DNA of 20,788 bases, taken from positions 1 to 20,788 of the IMG/VR virus record IMGVR_UViG_3300028027_000285. One strand, 5' to 3'. Made by a program: the position numbers and the translations under genes. The notes beneath the pieces are model-generated. The model had not been told where the DNA came from. It searched no databases and was given only the letters and a program-made list of their open reading frames with translations. The first letter of the stretch is position 1, and the number at the start of each line of letters is the position of its first letter. The stretch comes from a virus. Shown here piece by piece: positions 7,295 to 12,148 of the stretch.

Positions 7295-7527
7295 TTCTCT
7301 TGTGCCTTTCTTAGTATTGCTTTAGCAAAATCGTACAAATCTTCATCCGTAGGCTTTTCAGCAACATCCGCAATTAAACTATCTATTTCTTGATCTGTTA
7401 AATCTTTTGGTTGAGTGTAGGTGTAAAGGGGCGTATCGTACTCCCCTGCCGTTTTAATGTATTCGTCAGGGTGAATAGCATCGTAATATTCTCCATCCCT
7501 AAACATGGCATAAGCTACTGGTTTCAT
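7291..7527 (-). CDS. Small early phage protein, paralogous C-terminus to its neighbour
   Basis: This 78-residue protein starts MKPVAYAMFRDGEYYDAIHP, a Tyr/Asp-rich N-terminal half. It then has LTDQEIDSLIADV and ends in FAKAILRKAQEK. The second half is a diverged copy of the C-terminus of the gene at 7040, while the N-terminal halves are unrelated. The MKPVAYAMF-type opening is a frequent start in small phage proteins of unknown role. Both ends overlap neighbours by ATGA. Nothing in it suggests a membrane protein or an enzyme. Confidence 0.65.
   Translation of the reverse strand: MKPVAYAMFRDGEYYDAIHPDEYIKTAGEYDTPLYTYTQPKDLTDQEIDSLIADVAEKPTDEDLYDFAKAILRKAQEK
7298..7329. repeat. Direct repeat copy 2 (32 bp)
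   Basis: This is the partner of 7044-7075, in the same orientation, with one mismatch. It encodes the C-terminal residues of the 78-residue protein. Copy spacing is 254 bp, equal to one gene unit, so the pair behaves like the scar of a tandem gene duplication. Confidence 0.85.
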
Positions 7528-7616
7528 ATTACATACCCGTGCATTAAGTAATTAGTACCAAAAATAATGACGCAGATCAAAATAGCTACTAAACCGCCCT
7601 GAATAAACTCTTTCAT
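7524..7616 (-). CDS. 30-residue membrane peptide
   Basis: This short gene encodes MKEFIQGGLVAILICVIIFG and then TNYLMHGYVI. It has one strong hydrophobic helix (residues 8-24) flanked by a charged N-terminus. It has a good ribosome-binding site (AGGAGAT, 4 bases before the ATG) that also contains the stop of the upstream lipoprotein gene. Its TGA overlaps the ATG of the next gene. Perfect insertion between two coupled genes plus a real Shine-Dalgarno supports translation despite its size. Function is unknown; small inner-membrane peptides of this kind could act in host takeover or superinfection exclusion, which is speculative. Confidence 0.6.
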   Translation of the reverse strand: MKEFIQGGLVAILICVIIFGTNYLMHGYVI

Positions 7617-7625
7617 GTTTATCTC

Positions 7626-7877
7626 CTAATGAAATATTTTGTAGCGTGGGTTACAGGTAACTTCTACAGGTACATCACTCATAACACCGTTGATTCTACG
7701 CTTTGCCGTAATGACTACAGGGCGTGTACCAGCATCTTCACACTCTGTGATACCCAGTATGACTTGAGCACGGCTCATGTGAAAAGCCTGTTTATCCGTT
7801 TCTAGATTGACATTGGGTGGCTCAAAAGAACTACAAGCGGCTAAGGCTAATGGGGTGAGTAGTAGTAAGTATTTCAT
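7626..7877 (-). CDS. Small phage lipoprotein
   Basis: This 83-residue protein has a classic lipoprotein signal: MKYLLLLTPLALAACSS, lipobox Leu12-Ala13-Ala14-Cys15. After cleavage and lipidation at Cys15 it would sit in the periplasm. There is no Asp at position +2, so the default destination is the outer membrane. The mature part contains ITECEDAGTRPVVITAKRRING and VPVEVTCNPRY; two Cys could form a disulphide. A longer frame exists upstream (start at 7898), but the ATG at 7877 overlaps the stop of the preceding gene (ATGA) and begins the signal peptide exactly, so I choose 7877. Early-operon lipoproteins in other phages can block superinfection. The lysis genes are on the other strand, so an o-spanin role is less likely but not excluded. 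Confidence 0.7.
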   Translation of the reverse strand: MKYLLLLTPLALAACSSFEPPNVNLETDKQAFHMSRAQVILGITECEDAGTRPVVITAKRRINGVMSDVPVEVTCNPRYKIFH

Positions 7878-8101
7878 TTGTCGTTCCGTTCTGACCAAGC
7901 CATTTGAGCCTGCTCGTTAAATTTATCAAAATTGAGTGCGTGGATCATTTCCCATACGCTTGTTTTAGTGTCGCAGGTGCAGACATCTTCAATTTCTATG
8001 CCGCCTACATGACCAACGCTAGGTTCGTCTTTATCTATATACCCATAAACATCTAGGTATGTGTTACCGCAGTACATCGAAAATAAATAGTTATTACTCA
8101 T
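7874..8101 (-). CDS. Small early protein, unknown function
   Basis: This 75-residue protein is acidic and aromatic: MSNNYLFSMYCGNTYLDVYG, then a GHVGGIEIEDVCTCDTKTSVWEM segment with a Cys-Thr-Cys pair and a helical, Gln/Asn-rich tail. The single C-x-C together with the N-terminal Cys is not a convincing metal site. The ATG follows directly after the TAA of the upstream gene and is preceded by AGGGGAAAT, a fair ribosome-binding site. Its stop overlaps the lipoprotein start. No family is recognised. Confidence 0.6.
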   Translation of the reverse strand: MSNNYLFSMYCGNTYLDVYGYIDKDEPSVGHVGGIEIEDVCTCDTKTSVWEMIHALNFDKFNEQAQMAWSERNDK

Positions 8102-8326
8102 TTATTTCCCCTTTAAATGTTTTTTTACTTCTTTGATGTCGCTTTTAGATAAAGCCAAGCCTGCTTTGTATCTTAAGCACATTTCTTTAATTCTAGCTGT
8201 TGTATCGCGGTTAGGCCATTCTGCATCACCAAATGCCCTAGCCCTTTCTTCAACAGTCAATTCAAAAGGCAAACCTAATTCTTTGCTTGCTTTTAAATCT
8301 GCTAGAAGTTGGTCGTTTGTTCTCAT
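8102..8326 (-). CDS. Small early protein, first gene of the minus-strand operon
   Basis: This 74-residue, charged, helical protein (MRTNDQLLADLKASKELGLP at the start, lysine-rich KSDIKEVKKHLKGK at the end) matches no family I can name. It is the promoter-proximal gene of the early operon. AAGGAG lies 7 bases before the ATG, the strongest ribosome-binding site in this operon. A consensus -35 with an operator-like palindrome sits 43-72 bases upstream. Early lead genes in phages often modify host functions, but no specific role is visible here. Confidence 0.6.
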   Translation of the reverse strand: MRTNDQLLADLKASKELGLPFELTVEERARAFGDAEWPNRDTTARIKEMCLRYKAGLALSKSDIKEVKKHLKGK

Positions 8327-8368
8327 TTAATGCTCCTTTTCTATTTCACTCGCCAATCGAGTAACACC

Positions 8369-8398
8369 AGTTTAGTTAAGTTAGCTTAACCCTGTCAA
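8369..8398 (-). promoter_or_regulatory. Sigma70-type promoter with palindromic operator in the spacer
   Basis: Read on the minus strand: -35 TTGACA (8398-8393, full consensus), an 18-bp spacer, then -10 TAAACT (8374-8369). The spacer holds the 14-bp operator-like repeat TTAAGCTAACTTAA (8389-8376), extended to GTTAAG...CTTAAC arms. This drives the operon starting at 8326. A repressor bound here would lie between the two promoter elements and block RNA polymerase. A small hairpin (CTAAGG/CCTTAG, 8408-8424) lies just upstream. Confidence 0.65.
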
Positions 8399-8624
8399 CA
8401 TATTTATCTAAGGAAAACCCTTAGTTGTAAAAAAGATACAGGGCAGTATTTGGCAGTTACTAGCTGTTAGGTGGAAAGCCGCAAAAACCCTAACTTACTG
8501 CATCCTACTATGGCGGCTTAACGCCCTAAAAATAGGCGGTTTGCAAACCTTTAACTGGCTGAAAATGCACAGACCTTAAATAAGTTGGGGTACTCCTTTC
8601 GTTTCCCCCGTTCCCGTGAAGGAA
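8399..8624. other. Non-coding stretch between two minus-strand operons, with several hairpins
   Basis: No convincing gene is present. Several inverted repeats are visible: CTAAGG-AAAAC-CCTTAG (8408-8424), GTTAGG/CCTAAC (8466-8471 with 8489-8494), AAGCCGC/GCGGCTT (8476-8482 with 8513-8519), GGCG/CGCC (8512-8515 with 8522-8525, or CGCC 8522-8525 with GGCG 8535-8538) and the perfect 12-bp palindrome GGTTTGCAAACC (8538-8549). Some pairings exclude each other. The stretch directly follows the nuclease stop on the minus strand. It may hold that operon's transcription terminator, although none of the stems is followed by a clean T tract. A small structured RNA is the alternative. Confidence 0.4.
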
Positions 8625-9395
8625 TTAAAGATTGTTTTTTACCTGATAAAAGCGTAATAAGTGTTGAAAGCACTCCCAGCCCTTTTGAAGCTGGGGTTCT
8701 TCTACTTCTACTAATTTTACTTGGTTAGTTGTGCCGTTGACAAATACGATGGCACACCGAGCGTTGGGCAAGTTTAGCCCTTCACGATATGCCGCTAACT
8801 GTAGTTCATGCTCAAACCATACATCAATTTTATCAAGATCGGTAGTCTTAGTCTTAAAATCTACTATGAACCCCGTACCTTGACCGTTGATTGGTTTAGC
8901 CATAAGGTCGCACTTTCCCCCAAAGCCCAAGGGGTGACCAAATGAGCGTTCACTTAGCCACGGCTGGCTTCCAAACGCACCTTTAAGCGTACTATCAATT
9001 GCATCAAGGTAAGCTGGTTTTTCAGGCATATACACTTGCTCAAAGTAACCTTCAATGATGTTATGAATAGCCGTACCGCGCTCTGCCGCTTCCCTACCAG
9101 TAGCCTTACTATCCTTCATTACCCTAGATAGCCAAACCCCTTCTTCTTCCCCTTCTAGGCGAGGTAATGTAAGCGCGGCAAGGATAGCTTGTTCTTGCAT
9201 CCATCGGAGCAATCCTTCACCTTTGCTGGCAACACCGATGATTGTAGTAACTGAGGGCAGTAAACCGAGTTTTCGTGCATCAGATACATTTGTTGCCCGT
9301 TCCTTGCCCGTAGACGATCCAATGACTGTATAGGCTGGACTGCCGTCTTTAGTATAGAAGTGACCACTTTTTTCTTCCTTTTCTTTAACTATCAT
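8625..9395 (-). CDS. PD-(D/E)XK superfamily nuclease (recombination exonuclease-like)
   Basis: This is a 256-residue protein from the ATG at 9395. That start overlaps the TGA of the methyltransferase (ATGA) and has GGGGA upstream; a TTG 12 bases further up is less likely. The order of motifs is that of Cas4/RecB-type nucleases: RGTAIHNIIEGYF with His111, a Glu149 region, GFGGKCDLM with Asp163, VDFKTKT with Asp179 and Lys181 (the D-x-K core), and QLAAY with Gln199 and Tyr203. Such phage enzymes degrade DNA ends and work with an SSB or annealing protein in recombination and replication. The SSB-like protein is two genes upstream. No cysteine cluster for a Cas4 iron-sulphur site is present. Confidence 0.8.
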   Translation of the reverse strand: MIVKEKEEKSGHFYTKDGSPAYTVIGSSTGKERATNVSDARKLGLLPSVTTIIGVASKGEGLLRWMQEQAILAALTLPRLEGEEEGVWLSRVMKDSKATGREAAERGTAIHNIIEGYFEQVYMPEKPAYLDAIDSTLKGAFGSQPWLSERSFGHPLGFGGKCDLMAKPINGQGTGFIVDFKTKTTDLDKIDVWFEHELQLAAYREGLNLPNARCAIVFVNGTTNQVKLVEVEEPQLQKGWECFQHLLRFYQVKNNL

Positions 9396-9907
9396 TTTTT
9401 TCCCCAAAAATACAAATCTTGACTGTCAGAATTAACAGCAAAGCCAAAATGCTTAAAAATGTTGTGGAAGTCAAAATTGTCCACAAAATCATGTATTGCT
9501 AAGTTTCTGTAATAGTCGTTTGTAAACGGTGATACATCTGCATTAGTGTCTGAAGTGCCGTGCTTGGGTCTGCCAGTAGTAGCACAAGTCATTACTACCA
9601 AGTCTTTAGACAGTTCGCACATCTTTTGAAAAGTTTTATCCCAATGCACATCGTGTTCTAAACATTCACAAGAAATGACGGTATCAAAAGACAGGTTAGG
9701 AAAAGTTAATTCATGCCCCTTGCAAACAAGGTCTACATCCCTACCTTCTCCAATGTCTACCCCTAAATAGTCGCATCCTGTAAAAAACTCCCTTACAGAC
9801 CCGTTAATGTTTAATGACCCTATTTCTAGGACTTTTTTGTTGGCAAAGCTGTCAGGGAAAAAACCCCTAACAGATTGCACAAAGAACATTTGATTAGGAT
9901 GGCTCAT
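9392..9907 (-). CDS. Class I SAM-dependent methyltransferase
   Basis: This 171-residue protein has a Rossmann methyltransferase layout. Motif I is VLEIGSLNINGSV (residues 26-38), motif II is YLGVDIGEGRDVDLV (residues 47-61), and the motif IV region is FDTVISCECLEH (residues 74-85). This matches the Methyltransf_11/type-11 class, which acts on small molecules, sugars, proteins or nucleic acids. No DNA-methylase signature (DPPY, NPPF or PCQ) is present, so a DNA target is not indicated. It sits between the SSB-like and nuclease genes with 1- and 4-base overlaps, so it is co-translated with recombination proteins. The substrate is unknown. Confidence 0.75.
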   Translation of the reverse strand: MSHPNQMFFVQSVRGFFPDSFANKKVLEIGSLNINGSVREFFTGCDYLGVDIGEGRDVDLVCKGHELTFPNLSFDTVISCECLEHDVHWDKTFQKMCELSKDLVVMTCATTGRPKHGTSDTNADVSPFTNDYYRNLAIHDFVDNFDFHNIFKHFGFAVNSDSQDLYFWGKK

Positions 9908-10521
9908 CAGAACGGAATATCGTCAAGGTTGGTATTTTCAATCTTAGGGGCATCAGCTTCACGCTGTTTCTGCCCACGCCATTCGCTTGATTCGGTAATC
10001 TTCTCCTTGTAATACTTTGGCAGGGCATCGTATTTAACTTGGTCAAATTCAGCCAACCAAAAATGCAGGGTAGGGTTGACACCTTCAGGCTGGGCGTTAC
10101 GCAAGGCAGACGGTACGGGGCTAATACCGCTAATGTTGGCGTACTTGCCATCTTCTGAATGGGTAATGTTGACCATGCAGAACTTACCTAATAAATTACG
10201 CAAGTCAAAGTTCTTGCGATCTTCTGCGGTCATCTTTTTGTTAGACCATGCTTCTAGATCTTGACGCAATCTAGCTTGGTCACCAAGGCTGACGGTATAA
10301 CGCTTAGACACAATCAATGGCTTTTTATCGTCAGTTTGTAATGGCTGGTCGCTATCGTCATTACCATGCAATTCCCAAGTAAGCACTACTTTGTGCATAA
10401 TTTTGGTTTCTCCAGCCCATTCGGTAGCTTGATGCCCTAGGTCAATGACCGAGTACAACCGAGCCATGTGTAACCCTGCTGGGGCTATTTTAAATTCTTT
10501 ACTGTTATCGCTAATAATCAT
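9907..10521 (-). CDS. Phage single-stranded DNA-binding protein
   Basis: This is a 204-residue protein. The N-terminal two thirds look beta-rich and OB-like (AGLHMARLYSVIDLG, KVVLTWELHG, PLIVSKRYTVSL, LRNLLGKFCMVNITHSED-GKYANISGI). The C-terminus is acidic and ends LDDIPF (residues 199-204), almost identical to the tip of bacterial SSB (DDDIPF), through which SSB recruits partner proteins. I recognise the pattern of the core as a common phage family placed in recombination operons. It would protect ssDNA during replication or recombination and could recruit host SSB partners. The ATG overlaps the stop of the upstream gene (ATGA), and the stop overlaps the methyltransferase start by one base (TGATG). 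Confidence 0.75.
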   Translation of the reverse strand: MIISDNSKEFKIAPAGLHMARLYSVIDLGHQATEWAGETKIMHKVVLTWELHGNDDSDQPLQTDDKKPLIVSKRYTVSLGDQARLRQDLEAWSNKKMTAEDRKNFDLRNLLGKFCMVNITHSEDGKYANISGISPVPSALRNAQPEGVNPTLHFWLAEFDQVKYDALPKYYKEKITESSEWRGQKQREADAPKIENTNLDDIPF

Positions 10522-10721
10522 TGCTTGCTCCTAAAAATGTTGAAATAGTCATTAAAGACTGCTTGTAATACAGGGTTTTTTCTTACTGGGGATGGCAGGC
10601 CACACGCATAGCGTAGGTCACCTATCTCATCTGCTGTAATAAATACCCCATCCTCGAGGTCTTTAAAGATGCGTTCCAAATGTTGTTGGAAGCTGTAAAA
10701 GTCTTGATCTTGCTCACTCAT
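10518..10721 (-). CDS. Small acidic protein leading the recombination operon
   Basis: This 67-residue protein starts MSEQDQDFYSFQQHLERIFK and contains FITADEIGDLRYACGLPSP. It is acidic and probably helical, and no family is recognised. It is the first gene of the minus-strand recombination operon, with AGGAGAAACTCTT before the ATG and a promoter/operator 41-69 bases upstream. It is coupled by ATGA to the SSB gene. A role as a small partner or regulator of the recombination proteins is plausible but only from position. Confidence 0.6.
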   Translation of the reverse strand: MSEQDQDFYSFQQHLERIFKDLEDGVFITADEIGDLRYACGLPSPVRKNPVLQAVFNDYFNIFRSKQ

Positions 10722-10741
10722 AAGAGTTTCTCCTAATTAAC

Positions 10742-10755
10742 ACGGCATATACCGT
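10742..10755. repeat. Second palindrome in the control region (ACGG-N-ATAT-N-CCGT)
   Basis: ACGGCATATACCGT is a 14-bp dyad with one mismatched pair. It lies in the predicted 5' leader of the recombination operon, between the promoter and the ribosome-binding site. It is different in sequence from the TTAAG-N4-CTTAA repeat and could bind another regulator, or form a short RNA hairpin in front of the AGGAG. Confidence 0.5.
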
Positions 10756-10761
10756 ATTTAG

Positions 10762-10790
10762 ATATTAAGCTAACTTAAAACATAAAGCAA
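10762..10790 (-). promoter_or_regulatory. Promoter/operator for the recombination operon
   Basis: Read on the minus strand: -35-like TTGCTT (10790-10785), a 17-bp spacer, then -10 TAATAT (10767-10762). The operator-like repeat, TTAAGTTAGCTTAA on this strand (10778-10765), overlaps the -10 and half of the spacer. It is the exact reverse complement of the plus-strand reading needed to match 8376-8389. It lies in the 110-bp divergent region shared with the Cro-like gene. Confidence 0.6.
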
Positions 10791-10798
10791 TACTTTAT

Positions 10799-10833
10799 TT
10801 GCAAATAGTTGTAAAAATGTTAAGATAGCTTAT
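10799..10833 (+). promoter_or_regulatory. Promoter/operator for the Cro-like gene, predicted leaderless start
   Basis: The -35-like TTGCAA (10799-10804), a 16-bp spacer and the -10 TAAGAT (10821-10826) place transcription start at about 10832-10834, on the ATG itself. The operator-like TTAAGATAGCTTAT (10820-10833) covers the -10 and the first two bases of the start codon. There is no Shine-Dalgarno in the preceding 25 bases. Binding of the encoded regulator here would give autorepression. Confidence 0.6.
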
Positions 10834-11062
10834 GGATAAAATTACCGCAACAGCAATGATTCGTCTTTTAGGTGGGCCAACAAGGGTATCAAAATTGGTC
10901 AATGTGTCAGTACCAGCCGTATCTATGTGGCAAAACGGGGACATTCCTTACGATAAGCTGGTGATTCTAGCCGCCACCCTAGAAAAAGAATCACATGGGC
11001 TAATTACCCGTAAAAACTTGTTTCCTAAGAATTACAAGCTAATTTGGCCTGAACTTGAATAA
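10832..11062 (+). CDS. Cro/YdaS-like helix-turn-helix regulator
   Basis: This 76-residue protein has the length and layout of Cro/YdaS-type phage regulators. An N-terminal helix is followed by a helix-turn-helix at about residues 17-35 (TRVSKLVNVSVPAVSMWQNG), a third helix (YDKLVILAATLEKES), and the typical tail LITRKNLFPKNYKLIWPEL. Such proteins bind palindromic operators as dimers and control early phage transcription. The gene is divergent from the recombination operon. Two copies of the TTAAG-N4-CTTAA repeat lie between them, one overlapping its own start codon. No CI-like partner is present in the window. The start lacks a ribosome-binding site, and the next in-frame ATG (10853) has none either, so a leaderless message is the simplest reading. 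Confidence 0.8.
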   Translation: MDKITATAMIRLLGGPTRVSKLVNVSVPAVSMWQNGDIPYDKLVILAATLEKESHGLITRKNLFPKNYKLIWPELE

Positions 11063-11609
11063 CATTACCCTTTGCTGTATTGATTCGGTACAGCCTGACA
11101 AGGCTAAAAAGGCAATGGACAGGTGCAAGGAATACTTTAATTTTGGCGGTGAAATCTTTATAACTGACCCCCAAATCAATAGCCGCCAAGCGTACAGCAA
11201 ATTTATCCTTCAGGAACTGCATAAACACATCTACACGGACTTTGTTTTGATTGTGCAATGGGATGGGTACATTATTAATCCTGACGCTTGGAACGATCAA
11301 TTTTTAGAATATGACTACATTGGGGCGGTATGGCCTTGGCATCCAATGGGTAGACAAGTGGGCAATGGTGGCTTTAGCCTACGCTCAAAAGTGCTTTGCC
11401 AGCTAACAGCCAGCCCTAACTTTGTTTATTCTGATGACAATGAAGATGACCAAATTTGCCATTTAAACAGGGTGTATCTAGAAAATCAAGGTATTAAGTT
11501 TGCCCCTGTAGAAATAGCCCGTTATTTTAGTTTTGAGCGTGAACTGTCTAATATCAAAACATTCGGTTTTCACGGGGATTTTAATTTTGAAAGACTTGGG
11601 TTATACTAA
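11055..11609 (+). CDS. DUF5672 glycosyltransferase-like protein
   Basis: This is a 184-residue protein with a TTG start at 11055, overlapping the Cro-like gene by 8 bases. A later ATG would delete the first beta strand (ITLCCID), so TTG is preferred. Family-like motifs are VLIVQWDG (residues 64-71, in the place of a DxD-type site), NPDAW, YDYIGAVWPW (residues 86-95), VGNGGFSLRS (residues 102-111) and EDDQIC (residues 130-135). This pattern matches DUF5672, a GT-A-fold-like family found in bacterial surface-glycan loci and in phages. It presumably transfers a sugar to an unknown acceptor. Being cotranscribed with an early regulator is unusual for a structural modifier and suggests action on a host or phage target early in infection; that is inference. 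Confidence 0.75.
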   Translation: MNNITLCCIDSVQPDKAKKAMDRCKEYFNFGGEIFITDPQINSRQAYSKFILQELHKHIYTDFVLIVQWDGYIINPDAWNDQFLEYDYIGAVWPWHPMGRQVGNGGFSLRSKVLCQLTASPNFVYSDDNEDDQICHLNRVYLENQGIKFAPVEIARYFSFERELSNIKTFGFHGDFNFERLGLY

Positions 11610-11641
11610 TCAACATTGAGGACTGAAACACTCGATAAGAT

Positions 11642-11735
11642 AGGGTTTTAGAAGTGACTTTGTGGGTTTAGGAAATAAGATAAGAGGTATTTCTTAAGCC
11701 GTTTCAGCATAAAGCCACTTTTAAAGCCCTTTTTT
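11642..11735 (+). terminator. Very long intrinsic terminator after the DUF5672 gene
   Basis: An outer stem pairs 11642-11664 with 11708-11730. It has one A/C mismatch and three G-U pairs and includes AAGTGACTTTGTG against CATAAAGCCACTT. It continues without a 5' gap into an inner 13-bp stem, 11665-11677 with 11688-11700 (two G-U pairs), capped by a 10-base loop. On the 3' side a 7-base bulge, GTTTCAG (11701-11707), separates the stems. The outer stem is followed at once by six Ts (11730-11735). This is the layout of a rho-independent terminator, but roughly three times the usual stem length. The bulge is the exact complement of CTGAAAC at 11623-11629. Confidence 0.75.
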
Positions 11736-12012
11736 ATTGTTCATTCCCATTCGTACTCCAAGCGTTATTAAGCACCTAAATGGGTGGCGTGGAATAGAAC
11801 ATGGGCTGGTTTACACCTGACAGCAAGCCCCGTAGCGTTGAGTGGCGACTACACAAGATACAAGGACAATGGTGATAGACAACCTTGTAATCGAATGAAC
11901 ACTACCTTTGGGAGCATTAGTTCGGGACACATCCTGAATGGATGAAGGCTTATCACCTTTGGGTAACCTATGGCAAAAAAGCAACACATTAGGGAAAACA
12001 CCTATAAATAAA
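11736..12012 (+). other. Non-coding region with consecutive hairpins, candidate structured RNA
   Basis: No supported gene lies between 11610 and 12049. After the terminator, successive inverted repeats occur: TGTTCATTCC with GGAATAGAACA (11738-11747 with 11791-11801, one bulged A) enclosing CACC/GGTG (11773-11776 with 11783-11786); GGGC/GCCC (11803-11806 with 11827-11830); GTAGCG/CG-a-CTAC (11832-11837 with 11846-11852); TACAAGG/CCTTGTA (11859-11865 with 11883-11889); and TTCGGGA/TCCTGAA (11921-11927 with 11932-11938). ACCTTTGGG occurs twice (11904 and 11955). The density of GC-containing stems is higher than in other gaps of this window. It may be a phage ncRNA or an origin-like element. No tRNA cloverleaf is visible. 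Confidence 0.4.
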
Positions 12013-12043
12013 TAGACATCATTAAGTTTACTTAACATATACT
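12013..12043 (+). promoter_or_regulatory. Promoter/operator for the replication operon
   Basis: The -35-like TAGACA (12013-12018) is followed by -10 TATACT (12038-12043, 19-bp spacing), or by CATATA (12036-12041) at 17 bp. The operator-like TTAAGTTTACTTAA (12022-12035) fills the spacer. With TATACT the predicted transcription start falls at 12050, the A of the first ATG, and no Shine-Dalgarno precedes that ATG. Confidence 0.6.
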
Positions 12044-12049
12044 TTCAAC

Positions 12050-12148
12050 ATGATTGAAAATTTGATATTAATTTTTTCTGTTGGAATCTTTGCCATATTA
12101 GGCGTGGCAATGCTCTTTATGGCTTTAATCTTTTATTGGGTGAAATAA
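12050..12148 (+). CDS. 32-residue membrane peptide, first gene of the replication operon
   Basis: It encodes MIENLILIFSVGIFAILGVA and then MLFMALIFYWVK: almost entirely hydrophobic, with a single transmembrane helix (about residues 5-28) and a basic end. The TAA overlaps the ATG of the next gene (TAATG). No ribosome-binding site is visible; the promoter places the transcript start on the ATG, so leaderless translation is likely. Function is unknown. Its position as lead gene and its coupling to a conserved small phage protein support it being real. Confidence 0.5.
   Translation: MIENLILIFSVGIFAILGVAMLFMALIFYWVK

Noticed and set aside
7878-7898. Longer start of the lipoprotein gene (7 extra residues)
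   Set aside because: It would put charged residues before the signal peptide; the ATG at 7877 overlaps the previous stop and gives an ideal lipoprotein leader.
9396-9407. TTG start extending the nuclease by four residues
   Set aside because: The ATG at 9395 gives the usual 4-base overlap with the upstream stop and has GGGGA at good distance.
11623-11735. Retron-type ncRNA because of the long hairpin
   Set aside because: No reverse transcriptase gene is nearby, and the T tract right after the stem fits a terminator.
11811-12038. Minus-strand open frame of 75 codons in the non-coding region
   Set aside because: It has no ribosome-binding site, its start lies just upstream of the operator and promoter of the opposite operon, and the protein composition (scattered Cys, no recognisable pattern) does not resemble its neighbours. 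The hairpins explain the region better.
11610-12049. tRNA, tmRNA or group I intron in the gap
   Set aside because: No cloverleaf with a TTC loop, no tmRNA ends and no intron core could be found by eye.
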